The notes: generated by a model from the sequence alone, not told the origin. A stretch of 64,000 nucleotides of DNA from Begonia masoniana (GCA_022432975.1 CM039502.1:1974375-2038374), one strand, 5' to 3'; counted from the stretch's first letter, positions 1-16,460 are shown. Numbers and translations: made by a program.

Positions 1-1129
1 GAGAGGCTGTATACGATATGAACCCGTTCTGAATCTTTATACCCTCGTTTTTCCAACACTTCCGCCATGCTTGTGAATTCGGAGCCGGAGAAAGCCGATC
101 CGGAGTAGATTTCGTCCGATACGAGATGGATGTTTTTTCTGACGACGAAATCGAGGATTTCTTCGAGGATTGATTGATGAATCGTAGCTCCGAGTGGATT
201 TGATGGGTTTGTGATTAGAACTCCTCTAACTCTGGTGTTGGCGGTAGATTTTGCATAGTTGTAAGCTTCTTCCATGGCTTCCGGAGTAATCTGAAAATTG
301 TTTGAGCTATTGCAGTGGATTGGGATGATCTTTACTCCAGTTCTCCATCTTAAATCCCTATCAAATCTGTCCAATAAATTCCAAAAATTATAAACATAAA
401 CTTGAAAATAAAATCATGCGCGAAATGAGTATTTAATCCTCTTCAGATATTCTTTCGTTATATTCTTAGCAGATTCTCAGAGCAGAATGTTTTTTTAAAG
501 TACAAAAAACTTTCATTTTTTTCTGAAATGATTCTAAAAATTATTCGGAGCGAGGGAACGGAAGATGATGAACTAAGAAAACGATTTTACCCTGGATAGT
601 ATGGGGTTGGAACAAGCAACGCATCTCCAGGATCTGCTAGAATGAAAGTCAAAAGCTCATTAGCTGCAGTTGCACCAGCAGTTAAAACCATTCTTTCTGG
701 GTCAAATTTTGCTCTTCCTCCTCTGATTTCCTCCATAAATCCAGCCATGGCTTTTCTGAAACTCTTAAGGCCATGGTAGTCTTGAAACAAAGCATTCTCT
801 CTAAACCCTGAAACTCCTTTTCCCCAGCTGCACTCTTCTGAGTTTTTCTCCAAGTACTCCTCAAGCAAATCAAAAGAAACCTGTTCGTGATACACAGCTA
901 AATATGAGAAAGATCAAAAGAGAGAAAATCGGAGTGAGAGAGTTACTTGATTCTCTGCTAGACCCATTTGTATAACTCCAGATGGATTAGTTAGTTCGTC
1001 ATAAGGATCTTCATCGTATGCTTTCCAGCCTGCAAAATATGGGGAGTCTTCTCCATGCGTATTAGAAACCGCAACTTTTGAAAGCTCAACACAAGACTTT
1101 TCAGCCTCAATCTCAATTTCTATGGCCAT
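1..1129 (-). CDS. ACS7: 1-aminocyclopropane-1-carboxylate synthase, 5' part (cut by window edge)
   Basis: ACC synthase converts S-adenosylmethionine to ACC, the committed step of ethylene synthesis; it is a cytosolic PLP enzyme. Exons on the minus strand: 1129-947, 880-591 and 366-1 (continuing off the window). Exon 1 encodes 61 residues from MAIEIEIE to the conserved GLAENQ; exon 2 starts [10 protein letters not shown] and contains the family stretch [10 protein letters not shown]; exon 3 reaches the DEIYSG motif (PLP-contacting Asp and Tyr). The active-site lysine (SLSKD) lies beyond the edge. Introns are 66 and 224 nt with GT-AG ends. The start at 1129 is chosen because family members begin MAIEIE; an in-frame ATG at 1150 would add seven unlikely residues. 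N-terminal sequence and landmark residues Gly34, Ala58 and Trp80 fit the cucurbit ACS7 (CmACS-7/CsACS2) clade, so the symbol is an inference from memory. No frame damage is seen. Confidence 0.9.
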
Positions 1130-1261
1130 GTCTAGAGAAAGAGAGATCAAAATGGAAGAAAACTAACTGTAACTCAGATGGAAAGGGACAGATAGAGAGA
1201 GAGAAAGAGATAGAGAGATTGAATGGAACTGTTGAATGTAACCTTTTGAGAAAGAAGGGTT

Positions 1262-1270
1262 TATATATAG
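1262..1270 (-). promoter_or_regulatory. Probable TATA box of the ACC synthase gene
   Basis: Read on the minus strand the sequence is CTATATATAAACC, a near-consensus plant TATA box about 135 bp upstream of the ATG at 1129. A GA-rich stretch (about 1194-1218) lies between it and the start, in the likely 5' leader. The position fits a leader of roughly 100 nt. Inferred from sequence only. Confidence 0.5.
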
Positions 1271-1299
1271 ATAGATGCACACGGCTTGCCTGCACTTTT

Positions 1300-1757
1300 T
1301 ATGAAAATTAAAAATTAAAAAAAAAATAATAATGAAATAATTGATTCTATATGTAAGCAAATATGTAGTGACAACTGTGAGCTTCTGTCCTGGCTTTCTT
1401 GGCTTCTTATCTAAATCTTCTCAAGATTCAGACCCAATCATGCTGCCTTGTTCTCTTCACAGTCTCCATTTTTGCTTCTTCAACTTACTATAGTGCTTTT
1501 GTTGATCTTTAAAAGCTTTAAAAGAAAAAAATATATAAAAACAGTTTTTAAAAACTGATTTTCAATAAGTATTTTTTAATTAATAAATCTATTTATTTAT
1601 TTTGTCCATCGAGGAGCAAATTTACCCTTAACTCTTAATCTAATGGTTGGTGTTATAAAAAAAATTGTTCTTCTATTTGGGTCTACATCTATTTATTTAT
1701 TCTATTCACATGCTTAGTTTGACTCACGAGCTATACTAATCAGTAATCACGGAGGTT

Positions 1758-1790
<33 letters not shown>

Positions 1791-4700
1791 ACATATATAT
1801 ATATTATTCTATACTCTTTCAATCTCTGACCATTCTAATTTCTTCCGAACAAACTCTTAATCCTTGATTAAAAGAGAGCCAAACGGTGCTTAAAATCATT
1901 ATATAACGTGTCATTGAGTTTGTTTTTTTGGGTAGAAATCCAACATTACGTATTCTAAGATTTGAGAAAGATATTTCTAGCAAAATATGTTACCGAAGAT
2001 TAAGATGCTGATTTGATTCCCTTTCTTGTTAGCAACAAGCATGATAGTCTCAACTTGAGATAATCACATCGGATAAGTCGATAGGAGAGCTTGATAATAC
2101 TCGTTCGGGATTAATTGCAAGTAACCGACCCTTTTATTTTCTCGGCAAATGTATGTGAGTTTTGATATTTAGACTGGTTTCATGTACGTTCCTTGTCGAT
2201 GCGTTTAGGATTTTGTAAAGCTAAGATAGGTTGGGAATGATTCGTTATTACTATTAGAATGCTTTTGGTTGGTGATAAAATGGACAAAATGAGCATAATG
2301 CAACATTGTTAAGTGAATATGGATAGTTGTAAGAACACATCTTTATGTAAGATTATGTCCTCCAAAGATCCAAGAAATAATATAAAGAAGATTAAGGAGA
2401 ATATATGACCTTAAGCAAATCAATGGCGTGGTGCAAAATTTCAATTAGATGTGACACATAATTAAATTTATAGATTTTCTTGTTGGGTTTTGTGACTATG
2501 TTCTTTCTTTTTTAAATCTATTTGCTACTTTTAATGAATGGTTTCTTCTAAAACTTGAAAAAAAAAACACCAAAAAAGTGGTCTGAAAAGGTATATTATT
2601 GAGTATAACAAAAACTTACATTATATAAATATAAGTATATGTATTTGGATGGAAAGGGTGATCGTTATTAACAAAAAAAATACAAGTAAAAGACCGTAAA
2701 AACTCAACTTGTTTATATGATATCGTTCGTTTTGGGCTGAATTTCGTATTGTTTTGTTCACTGATTTAACCTTAAAATGTGTTGACAAGTTAAAGTTATG
2801 CAATGAAAGCTATCTCTTTTGTACTAGTACGACATTCACCGTTTTAGTGATGTGGTCTGAGACTCACCCGTCTCTCGTAGCTCAGTTTTTGGGTGACTGT
2901 GCTTGCTTCGACAAGTTGACAATATTGTACTAGGAGTTTTGAGTTTTTACTACAAAAAAATTATGACAATCGAGAGATCTTTATTGGCGACATCTAATTT
3001 GTTAGGAAAGTTTCCGTATTAATTATTAATAGAGATTTGTAGAATATACAGCTAGTGTATGTGATTAAGGAGAGTTAAGCAGTCATTAAGCTCCATCTTT
3101 ATCAATAAACTAATCATAAAATCTTACTTAATCTGATTGTTAGTCCCCTAAACGAGTTCATTTCGTCATCAAAAGCTAAAATATTCAAAGATTAAAAGAA
3201 CATTAGCGTGTTAGGTAAGTTTTAAGAAAGTAATTAATTAATATTATTAAGAAAAATCTGATTGCTGAGGATATGTTAGGTTACGAGGTGGGTTCCAACT
3301 TGGATGCAGTATGTCAAGGAAACACCAGAGAATAAGCTTACCAAAGATGAAAACGACGTTCTTGCTCTTGTAGTTCTCTTGATTTGATTGAATGATGTTA
3401 AGATATTAAAAACACATGCAACTAAATCGATATTATCGGATTTGTATCGATTTCTGCACCCTTTGTTATCAAGTTTTATCTCAAAACGTATCGTATTAGT
3501 CTAGTTCAATGATATTACCAATAAATCATTCACCTCAGTAACACTGAGATTATGAACTTTTTATTGCCCGGGTTAGAACATACTGCCACAATTATTCCCA
3601 CCCCTCTTTTGACGACTAACATATCTATCGACCGTATTTCCAGTTAGGTCTTGTCACTCCTATGATTTGTAAAAAGTCACATTGTTAGAACCCTATTGTT
3701 TGTTTTTGGTCAAAAAAACTTACAAATTTATTTTCATGTTTTATCTCGAAATGCATCGTACTGGTTTATAGAGGGATTGACGATATGAAAAATCGTGCAC
3801 CTTTAAAATCTGATCCAGACCCTTATAGTTTCCCTTATTTTATATCATTTTAGCTCAAAATAAAACAAACAGCGACATAATGAATTTAAGCCGGCTTGAA
3901 ATGTAGAAACACTGTCTGCTCATTTTTGAATCCGATTTAGTTCCTGAGTAGACTGTCGAATGCTCTACAAAAAATGGCAATTTCTTCGCAGACAACAGCT
4001 AAGTTTTTTCTGCCAACTTTTCTGTCATTTCAATGTTGTCTGTGTGGAGAACAAGTTAAATTAAAGAAATGGGTTATGTCTTCAATCTGCTTCCCATTTA
4101 GGGTTAATGCAGTATAAGTAGGTTAAGTAATGGTCGGCAATGGCGATATTCTGATTCTCTCTTTAGGGTTTCTTAGATCTTTATTCTTGCATATCGAATT
4201 TGGGTATTTTTCTATAATTATATTGAATTTTCTGTAAATTTTATTCTAAAAAACCACCGCCCTATTAAATCAAATTGATGACTTCATAAATCTACTATAA
4301 AACTTAAATATATCGAATTGCATTGAGCTTTTTATATTATTTGAGAGTGAAGTATCTTTCTATATTTTTCCCCCCACCAACCACATGTTCCTTTTCCTTG
4401 TTACCATTTTTTTTCTCTCTTCTTCTTAGTATTGCAAGTTACAACCATGGTGGGTTTTGTTGAAAAAGTAAACTCCCAAGTCTCTCTCTCTCTCTATATG
4501 AATTTGTGTTTGCGTGTAACGACACATAAATGTTTGAGTGGATCTGGGGCAACCGGTTATGTTAGGCGAAAATGACTGTACGCCTAATTAATATCAGAAG
4601 AATTGCACAATATCTATGATGACTCATTCTTGTGAGGGTTTTGTCGGGTGTTAATGCTAATTGGTGTGATCACAATACCACATTGATTTTTGTGTTCATA

Positions 4701-7280
4701 ATGTGCACTACTTGAGTAATTTCATTTTTAACTAGTACAAGATATTTTCAGATAAATTCTAATATCAAAGTCACACATGGCTTGACTTTAAACAAATAAT
4801 ATTATACTATTTGGTGGGAATTTGAGTGTTACAATATCACATTACTTCAAAAATTTGAGAGAGATCAATACACAAATAAATTTCTCTTCTTAAATTAATA
4901 AGATGCATCTTGGGATAACATTCAAAGACAAATTTGTGTGATTCTCAACCCAATTTCGACAATATCTTATTTCCAGGAGTCTAGCTCCACATTATTCATC
5001 TTAAAGTGTATTAATGTGTCGCATTATGGCATTGCCTTCTTGACTCTGCAACAAGACACATGTCATGCACGTTGGAATGTATCATGAAACAGAGTTGTGA
5101 GAGACGTGCAGATTTAAACCACGTCGCTAAGCAAACAATATTATATTAATGCAGAGAGAATAATTTTGAGTCGCATGGACTTGAGGTAAAACTCAAGAAT
5201 AAAAATGATATTTTTTATCCAAAACGAACAATATTGTAATTTTGAGATTTCACAAACATTCATAATTTTTGTATTTCTTGACTTTGAATTGATTTCATTT
5301 ACACAGAGCATGAAATCAAAGCACGCAAAATAAAGTTTTCTTTGTTGTTTTTTCAGATGTGATGAACAATAATTGCATTACATAACTTGTGATCCACCAT
5401 CATACACATATATAGCCTTTGACTATGGCCTTCAAAAGATAGCATATTCTCATTGAGTATGACTTCAAATTGCGCCAAAAAACACCTTTTCTAGAGATTT
5501 TTCTATGCAGCCAAACACTCCAACACATGGTTTTTTTATAGAAATGCTTGAACAACTTGTCTTTTTCCTCTAGTCCTAAATTGCCATCGAACCACATCCC
5601 GACAAAGTCGTAGCTTAATCTGACAACATTGTCTAATTCAACTTGTAATTGACAAAATGGTTCAAAATGTATGCTTAAGTACGCTTCAAAAACATTGTTA
5701 TAAATGTTTCAACAAAAAAAAACTGTTCGTCTAGAAAACAAAAGTCTTCACCCTGATAAGAATAAGAACGTAAATTTGATCTCACGAAATCACATTTACC
5801 GAGAGTGCTTAACAACTATAAAATTAAGAGAAAAAAAATTCTCCTGCACTCCCTCCTCGAAAGGAATTAGTTTCGGGCTACACGAAAGTGGGGGAAGATA
5901 GTTCTAATCCGACCAAAGAAAAAACCCTTATCCTCTCCTGATTAATTAACCTTTTGCTGGCCCTTTGGAAATTATAATATTACAACCAGCTCCTTGCCAG
6001 CCATGCTGCCTAACAGTCTACGATGCCCTTTTTATTGGAATTCATGAAATAGATTAATTATAAATATTAAAAACACATGCTTCAAGACTTTCATCACTTC
6101 TTAGAAAATTCAATTAAAAAAATAATAATAATAATCTCTTCGTTAGGTAGTATAAAACAGATGTATTAATTAATGTATAATTAAATATAAATTTAATTAA
6201 CTATTCTAACCAAGTGAAAAAATGACTAGTCTTATTGTAATACGTTTCCAAATTATTTCTTATATTTTAAGAGTTATTGGATTCAAGAATTATAAACCAC
6301 TCACAAAGTTTTATTTAATATTATTTAAAGCAATTTTTTTAAAATATAAATATTTAATTTTTTAACGATTGTAATGAACGTATGTCTGAAAATATCTAAC
6401 CAATTATGTGATATGATAAAATTAATGCTAAGTTTATTACCTTGTAACTTATTAATGAGTGTTATTAATATCTTATTTTAATTATTAAAAATTATCTTAA
6501 TTATTATACAAATCAAAGAGTAACACATAAACTTCACTTCATGACATAAAATTAGTGTGTATGATTTAAAAGAAAACGTGATAATGAAGACTAATTGAAA
6601 AATGTTGAGGTTGCTAGATTGGGCTTTTAGTCACAGGTTAATTATTAAGACTTAGAAATATTGAGGCCTTAAAGCTAGCCCAATCAATGTAGCCAAACCT
6701 TGACACTTTTGTTTTTGGCAAACATAATTAAAAATTGAATAATTTTATATTTACTTTATGATTTTATCCTCTAATTTTATCTCCAGAAATGAAAATTAAC
6801 TTTATTATACATCAAATTACATAAGTAATGTGTCGACAATGTCTACTTTTTTCTAACATCTTAAAAGTAGTTTTATAAAAGAAATAATTTAGAAGAATAA
6901 TTTTAAGAAATATATTATATTATTTATGAGTAATGTTACATTTATCTTATATTTTAATATATTAACGTTACCATTATTAATTAATATAATTAATGATTTA
7001 TTTTAACTATTTATAGTTTATCAAATGAATTGTATTAATTAATAAATATTATGTCAAGATACTAATTAAGAGGTAAGAATAGACGGTAAATATTGTGTTA
7101 GTTAAAAAAATGTAAATTATCCATATCTTAAGGGGAAATGTCCATCGTGCCCCCCCTTTCATGTCTGAAGCCACTTAAACCTAGTTATAGATGCAGTTGG
7201 AAGCCACGGTGAGCTAAGGTGTGTAAGCAACGTCCAGCAAAACCCTTCGAAAACCTAATCTTCATAGCCACCAAACCCTA
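1300..7280. other. Intergenic region without a recognisable gene
   Basis: Nearly 6 kb of AT-rich DNA between ACC synthase and PRMT6, which point away from each other. Open frames are short and show no family resemblance. Contents: a CT microsatellite (about 1758-1790), a short CT run near 4480-4495, and scattered decayed pieces resembling the short dispersed repeat described at 57.5-63.8 kb (for example around 2700 and 5220). The first 1-2 kb should hold the ACC synthase promoter. No tRNA or rRNA was seen. Confidence 0.7.
1758..1790. repeat. (CT)n microsatellite upstream of ACC synthase
   Basis: An uninterrupted CT dinucleotide run of about 30 bp, followed within a few bases by a short AT run (ATATATATAT). 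It lies about 630 bp upstream of the ACC synthase start, in its promoter-side region. Confidence 0.9.
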
Positions 7281-10634
<3,354 letters not shown>

Positions 10635-10859
10635 TTCTGTCTATGGAGGTAATCTTCTATCACTTATGCCTTGATATACTATGCAACATTAATGGCAGTT
10701 GGGGTTTGGGGAGTAGATTTAGCCAACCTTTTGAAAATTGTTATTTCTTTAGCATTTAGTGTATATTATTATTCTTTTATGACCTCCCTCAAACACACAT
10801 CAAGTGAATGTTTATGAAAATTGGAATATAACCATTCCCCAATTTTCTGTTCTTTTAGC

Positions 10860-11907
10860 CATAAATCATGATGTGAATCTGGATGTGTACTACCACTTCG
10901 GGTGGTTCTTTGGATCGTCTTGCACTCAGAATTGCATTGACCTTCAGATTCTTGCTCATCCAACTGAAATGGACAGGATTTAGTGAGTCTAGTGATGATG
11001 AATGATTGACAAGCATGGCACTCCTAGATAAACTACAAGGGTTGTTCAAATTCATCAACAGCTTCAGTTTTGGCTCATTCCTGCTTTAGTTAACAGTCTT
11101 TGAAGCACATTACAAATCATGTCTAGAAGAATGATATTATTTACCGAGTACAATCAACAAAAATACTAAGTAATTGCAAAGAAGAGTCTCTTGTACTAGA
11201 TTCATAAAAAATTATACGCTCAAAAACCTTCAAAATAACAGTTTCAACACATTCAGGGACAGTCTGTTCCTCTCTGGAAATATAACCTGATTACTCAGAA
11301 TTTCCAGGATTTTGAGCAACTACCCAAAATGTTTCATAGCACCCTCCAAATTTGCGTTGGAGTGCTCGAAGTATTGGAGCAGATACTTAAAATTGATCTT
11401 CGAATTCTCGACATTCTTTGGTATTTTCATAATCAAAAGTTCCGAGTAAATTGCTTTACCGGGCAGTACTTCAAAGTGTCATTCATTTTTCATTAAAGGC
11501 AGATGGAGATACCTCAAGCCTATCTCCTTGTTCAACAATGTCAATCTTCAAAATCCATTCAGCTTCTGTCTTTTCAGTTTACAAACATTCTCCGCTATTT
11601 CTATGACCTGGTATTCAGAGATCTACTCGAAAAAAAAACACCATAAGAACTCGATGCAAACACAAAAACCACCTTACAATCCCAAAAAACGAGACACTGA
11701 AAGTAAACCCAGATGAAAATCTACCTTCTTCGAGGCGATCTCGCTTGCCTTTTCCCCACATGATCGTTTAACTGCGCTCCGAGCTTCTCACAGACTTGAC
11801 ATTTGATGTAGGGAATATCCATCGCCGAGCAATGGCTTCTTTGAACTCTCCGACAAAGGAATCCACGCTAATACAAGTAGCAGTGAAACCGTAAGTATAT
11901 TCTTCAT
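10860..11907 (-). pseudogene. Pseudogene of a plant saposin-B-type secreted protein
   Basis: Three exon remnants on the minus strand: 11907-11725, 11622-11513 and 10963 to about 10860. Exon A starts with a good signal peptide (MKNILTVSLLLVLAWIPLS), then in another frame reads DIPYIKCQVCEKLGAQLN. Exon B starts ISEYQVIEIAENVCK. Exon C contains DEQESEGQCNSECKTIQR. These are the cysteine-rich blocks of a conserved plant ER/secretory protein with a saposin-B fold (about 220 residues, function not established to my knowledge). At least two and probably three single-base indels break the frame: after the signal peptide, near 11735 and near 11555. After the third block the sequence decays, and the usual C-terminal exons are absent. 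Splice sites survive, so this looks like a recently dead gene, or one damaged by assembly errors. Confidence 0.72.
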
Positions 11908-12335
11908 CTTCACCGTCGTTTTCTTTCTCTCCGTAGATTCTTCTCCTGAAAACGAAGAACGAAGACTTCTACAAACTAAATTCGACAGGACAACGAATAG
12001 CTCTATCGCTTTTCTTCAATATTACGTTGCATATAGAAATAGATTTAAGGTTGAAGACGTATTCGGGAGCATTTGATTGGTTTACATAAAGTGGGGCCAC
12101 TTTATCAGCCAATCAGGTAAAGAGAGATATTTTGGTATGAGGAAAGGACGACGTTAAATAACATATAAAATTTCATCTGAACCGTTCATTTCCGTCGCTC
12201 ACTCTGGTTCCCGTCTTTAACGAGTTGGCTGCTTAAACCCTTGAAATTTTAGGGTTTTGTTCGACCCTTGTTCGTCCTCTTATTCTCGCTTGGTCAGCTG
12301 GATAAGTTAATTCTTCAATTGATCGTAGTAACAAC

Positions 12336-15278
12336 ATGGATTTTCCGCTGGTCAAGTCTGGAATCTCCTTAAATTTTCTAAGTTCCAAGCGTGTGCTAAC
12401 TCTACAGCAATCCATTGACAGCCTTTTAGCGGATATTCGCGAAGGAACTGATAGTATTACACGATATAGACATACATTTTATGAATTGATGCAGCTTGGA
12501 GCTGGTTCGTCTCTCGAATCAATATGGATTTACGTCGCTATAAATTTCAGAAGCCATAATATTCCAAACGGAAGTCATTCAGATCAGCTAGTAGAGGCCT
12601 CAGAGTTGTTTCGGTTGGTTTCTGCTTGTTCAGCTACATGTTGTTCGTGGGAGAGTATCGCGTTGCTTGCTCCGGTGATGTTTAAGATGTACGGAATAGT
12701 TGTAGAGCTGATGAGGAAAGACTTGACCTCGAAAAGAGAAAAGAGAGCATTCAGAGAAGCGAAGTCCTTGATTGATGTGATTCTTGGGTACATGAGTACA
12801 TGTTGGGAGGATTGGAGCGAGGAAATTAATTATGGTTCTACTATGCATACTTCAATGGCGAATTTGGTACGCATTTGGATAGAATTGGATGAGCCATTAG
12901 AATCTTTCTTTCCGCTTGTAGGGGATGGAATTTTCAGAGAGCTCAGTTTGGGAGAATGTGATGTTCTTCGCTTGGCTGGAGCTGTAATGACGGAGGCTTT
13001 TTTGATCAAACTGTTGTTAAATTTGAAAGATGGAATTTCTAAGCAAGATTTGGAGGATGAATTGAGAAATTGGATAGTTGGTTCAATCACTTGTTTCAGA
13101 AACATTTACCTTTTCGGTTAGTGATCTACAACTCTGCCTGCTGGCACTTGTTCATAGCATGAATTTAGTGAACTGGAAGTTCAAATTCAAAAAATGTTTG
13201 AATGTCTGAATTAAAGAATACTGCTTCTTTGATGATAATATAAGGAAAAAAGTAAAATTTTTCGATTCCATTTATCACATTTATGACATTATAGCTTCAT
13301 TTGTTGGCTAACTTAGTACATTTTAATCAGTCTTCCTTTTATTTGAGAAATGACCAAGCCAACCAATCCGTTGTTGATTCATGTGGAGAACTTTTACACG
13401 AAATGAATCCATTTGTTTGGATGGTAATAGAATTTCAAGGCATCGAATGGTTACTGGTATTGTATCAGGTTGTCAAAAACTGTATGTGTGCTTTGGAAAC
13501 TGTTTATACGTGTTTCAAGTTTCTATAAACCATTTTTGATGATCTCACATGATCATTATATCTTGTTAGTTTCTCTTTAATTCAACGATGATTCCAATTT
13601 TTTCTGTTTTCCAAAGATGGTTAGCACCTCTACAAGCCTAATACCCTATTTTCCAAGAGTACGCAGTACTAGATTCTTTGCCCTTTGTTAAAAAAATTGT
13701 GTAATGGCTTTATTCATATTCCGCAGTAACTTTTAGTTAAATGTCCTTGACCTTTAATCTTGGCATTTATACTAGAAAACCTGTTGACGATTCTGCTGGA
13801 GGAAACTCTACCTGTGGCTTCCCTTATTGTAAGTGTATCTGATTTGGGATAATTCGGCTTGCCTCTTTGTCCTCCATTATATTCAATATTTCATATGTTT
13901 CCTCACATTGTTTATCTTTGTTTGTGGGCTGGTTTTGTTTATATTTTACCTTGGAGATAATGCAATTCTTCCTACCCCTGTCCAGCCCATTGCGATACAG
14001 AAGAATATTAAAATCAAACCTACATCTTCTTTTGAGCAAAGAGAATTTTGCCATTCACTATATCTGTAATCGAAGAGGTCTGTTGCAAAGCAAATACTGA
14101 GACTAATAACTTAATTTAGGAGAAATAATCTACTTTTTTGGGAAACATCGACCTTGACTTGGAATTTCTGGGTTTATTCCGACTAGTTTATATGCCCGAC
14201 ATTTAACTTTATATTGCCACTTGTACTTTCACATTAAGTCTTTTTATTCTCCCTCTCTTATTGGAAAAAGCAATATAGAAGCGTGGTAACTGATTTAAAT
14301 ATTTCACTTACGCCAAGTAATTGTTATTGTATCTCTTCTTAATTATTCAATCTTAGCACTGAAGGACGTGAATTCCCATTTCAACTGTGCAGAGTTCTGA
14401 AGATGAAAAATTGTTGAGGAAAGTTCTTTATGATAGTGCTGTATTAGTCGACTACTCTTTCCTCACAAATGAGAAGACTCTTCACTTACCCGGCAAGCTG
14501 ATGACAAGTCACGCCATGAAAAGACTGATTGCTATCCATGCAGGTCTAGAGTTTTCCAGGTACGAACAAGTATATGTATGTTTATATACATATATTGTTT
14601 TCTTAACGTACCATCTCTAAAATCTCATCATCTAGAGTGTTTGCAGGCAACATGGAGATCAGAAGAGAGTTTTATCATACATAAACGCCTTCTCCGGTTC
14701 TTCTTTAGCTACTCAAATAATGAAATCATTCGCCTCGAAAACACCAGTTGAAGAACAATCAATCCAATCCTCACCAATAACGCTTATTCGTAAGCTTCTT
14801 CATTATTTCTTAAATTAGGCTCATATAATCTCAAGATGTTGAACTTCCCTGGTTGTGCCCTACAGAGTGGCTTCTTAAGCTCGAGGAGAAGGAGGGAATA
14901 CAAGTATTTGATGACGGCATATTGAAATTTCGTTCGAAATTAGTTGACTTCGTTTCTAAATCAGATGTTCATGTACATCCTTTGAAGAAAGAGCTCGAGG
15001 GAGAAAATGGGAATCTTCTGTTTTACATTGATAGCAAGGGAGAAGAGGAAAGTGCAGAAAAGGGGGAGGATGAAATGACTACAGAGTCCATGAGTTTGGC
15101 ATTCATCACGGCTGCTCAGACATTTACCGGGGCAGAGAAGAGTTCGAGAAAACGAAAAGAAGAAAGAAGACGGGCCAAAAAGAAAGACATCAAATATATC
15201 AAGTATGATCTCTCTCAGGCGTCTAATTCAACTAGATCAGTTGAAGAGTTTGACAACAAGAGCTTGAGTAGTGACTGA
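12336..15278 (+). CDS. Conserved plant protein of unknown function
   Basis: I do not recognise a characterised family. Five exons: 12336-13116, 13776-13828, 14393-14559, 14647-14789, 14866-15278; 1557 nt, 518 residues, all junctions GT-AG and in frame. The first 260 residues look like a helical bundle rich in Leu, Ser and Cys, starting MDFPLVKSGISLNF, with no signal peptide. The middle (SSEDEKLLRKVLYDSAVLVD) continues helical. The C-terminal third is charged, ending in a lysine/arginine-rich stretch (RKRKEERRRAKKKD, about residues 470-483) that could be a nuclear signal, then an acidic/serine tail. The 429 bp between its start and the pseudogene start on the other strand was probably a shared divergent promoter. 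Codon use and the coherent frame across five exons argue that it is a real gene. A helical-repeat scaffold or nuclear role would only be a guess. Confidence 0.85.
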
Positions 15279-15751
15279 GGTTGAGAATCCACTGGACAGT
15301 TGAGTAAATTTTAAAAAAAATGAAAACTATCCTTGGGTAAACTTCTTTCATTAAAATAGCATGATTTTCATTTTGGAGGAATGATACATTTTTGCTGTAA
15401 AAGTACTCAATTGTCCCTGATGCTCGTCTTTTTTCCACTGCAAAAACAACTAACGATATTTTCCAGATATTTTGTGTTTCAGAAATCATAGATTAACAAG
15501 TATAGAGCATAGCAATATATAGGCATATTGAGATGAGGATAATTTTGTAAATTTGCGTTCAGGGAAGTGTTAGTTTTATAATGTTACTCTGTTATGGGTG
15601 TAATTAAGTTATAATTAATATAATAAATTATAAATATTTAATTTATTATTTTAATTATATTAATTATTTGACAGGTTATTAAATATATTAAGAAAAATAA
15701 ATAAATAAATGAAACATTAATCTTTCACAGAGCATATTGTTTAATTATTAT

Positions 15752-15768
15752 AAGATTGAAGTTATTTA

Positions 15769-15825
<57 letters not shown>

Positions 15826-16056
15826 TTATCTAAGATTGAAGTTATTTAATTATTATTATTATTATTATTATTATTATTTTATCTAAGATTGAAGTTATTT
15901 AATTATTATTATTATTATTTTATCTAAGATTGAAGTTATTTAATTATTATTATTATTTTATCTAAGATTGAAGTTATTTAATTATTATTATTATTTTATC
16001 TAAGATTGAAGTTATTTAATTATTATTATTATTTTATCTAAGATTGAAGTTATTTA

Positions 16057-16089
<33 letters not shown>

Positions 16090-16112
16090 TTATCTAAGAT
16101 TGAAGTTATTTA

Positions 16113-16160
<48 letters not shown>

Positions 16161-16227
16161 TTATCTAAGATTGAAGTTATTTAATTATTATTATTATTAT
16201 TATTTTATCTAAGATTGAAGTTATTTA

Positions 16228-16260
<33 letters not shown>

Positions 16261-16297
16261 TTATCTAAGATTGAAGTTATTTAATTATTATTAATAT
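15752..16297. repeat. Composite minisatellite: fixed 25-bp core plus variable (TTA)n
   Basis: Eleven copies of the core AAGATTGAAGTTATTTAA, mostly preceded by TTTTATCT, alternate with (TTA/ATT) runs of varying length (about 4 to 20 triplets). The core is almost invariant between copies, while only the triplet count changes. It lies between the unknown gene and the NDL gene. Confidence 0.95.
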
Positions 16298-16460
16298 TAT
16301 AATCTTGTATATTTCGTGCTTTAAGATGTATAAATAATTGTGAACGTGTTCCTGGGCCAGCATTAGCCCCATCAAGTTGGGCCTAGAAAGTGCTAATTCT
16401 GGGCCAACTGCCGTCGGCAACATATCACTATCGAGCCTCTTACGAAATGACAGGTTTGTG

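Noticed and set aside
13301..13528. A 75-codon open frame inside the first intron of the unknown gene.
   Set aside because: No suitable splice sites or phase link it to the flanking exons, which join perfectly without it.
15752..16297. Regularly spaced direct repeats resembling a CRISPR array.
   Set aside because: The spacers are pure TTA runs, and this is a plant nuclear sequence; it is a minisatellite.
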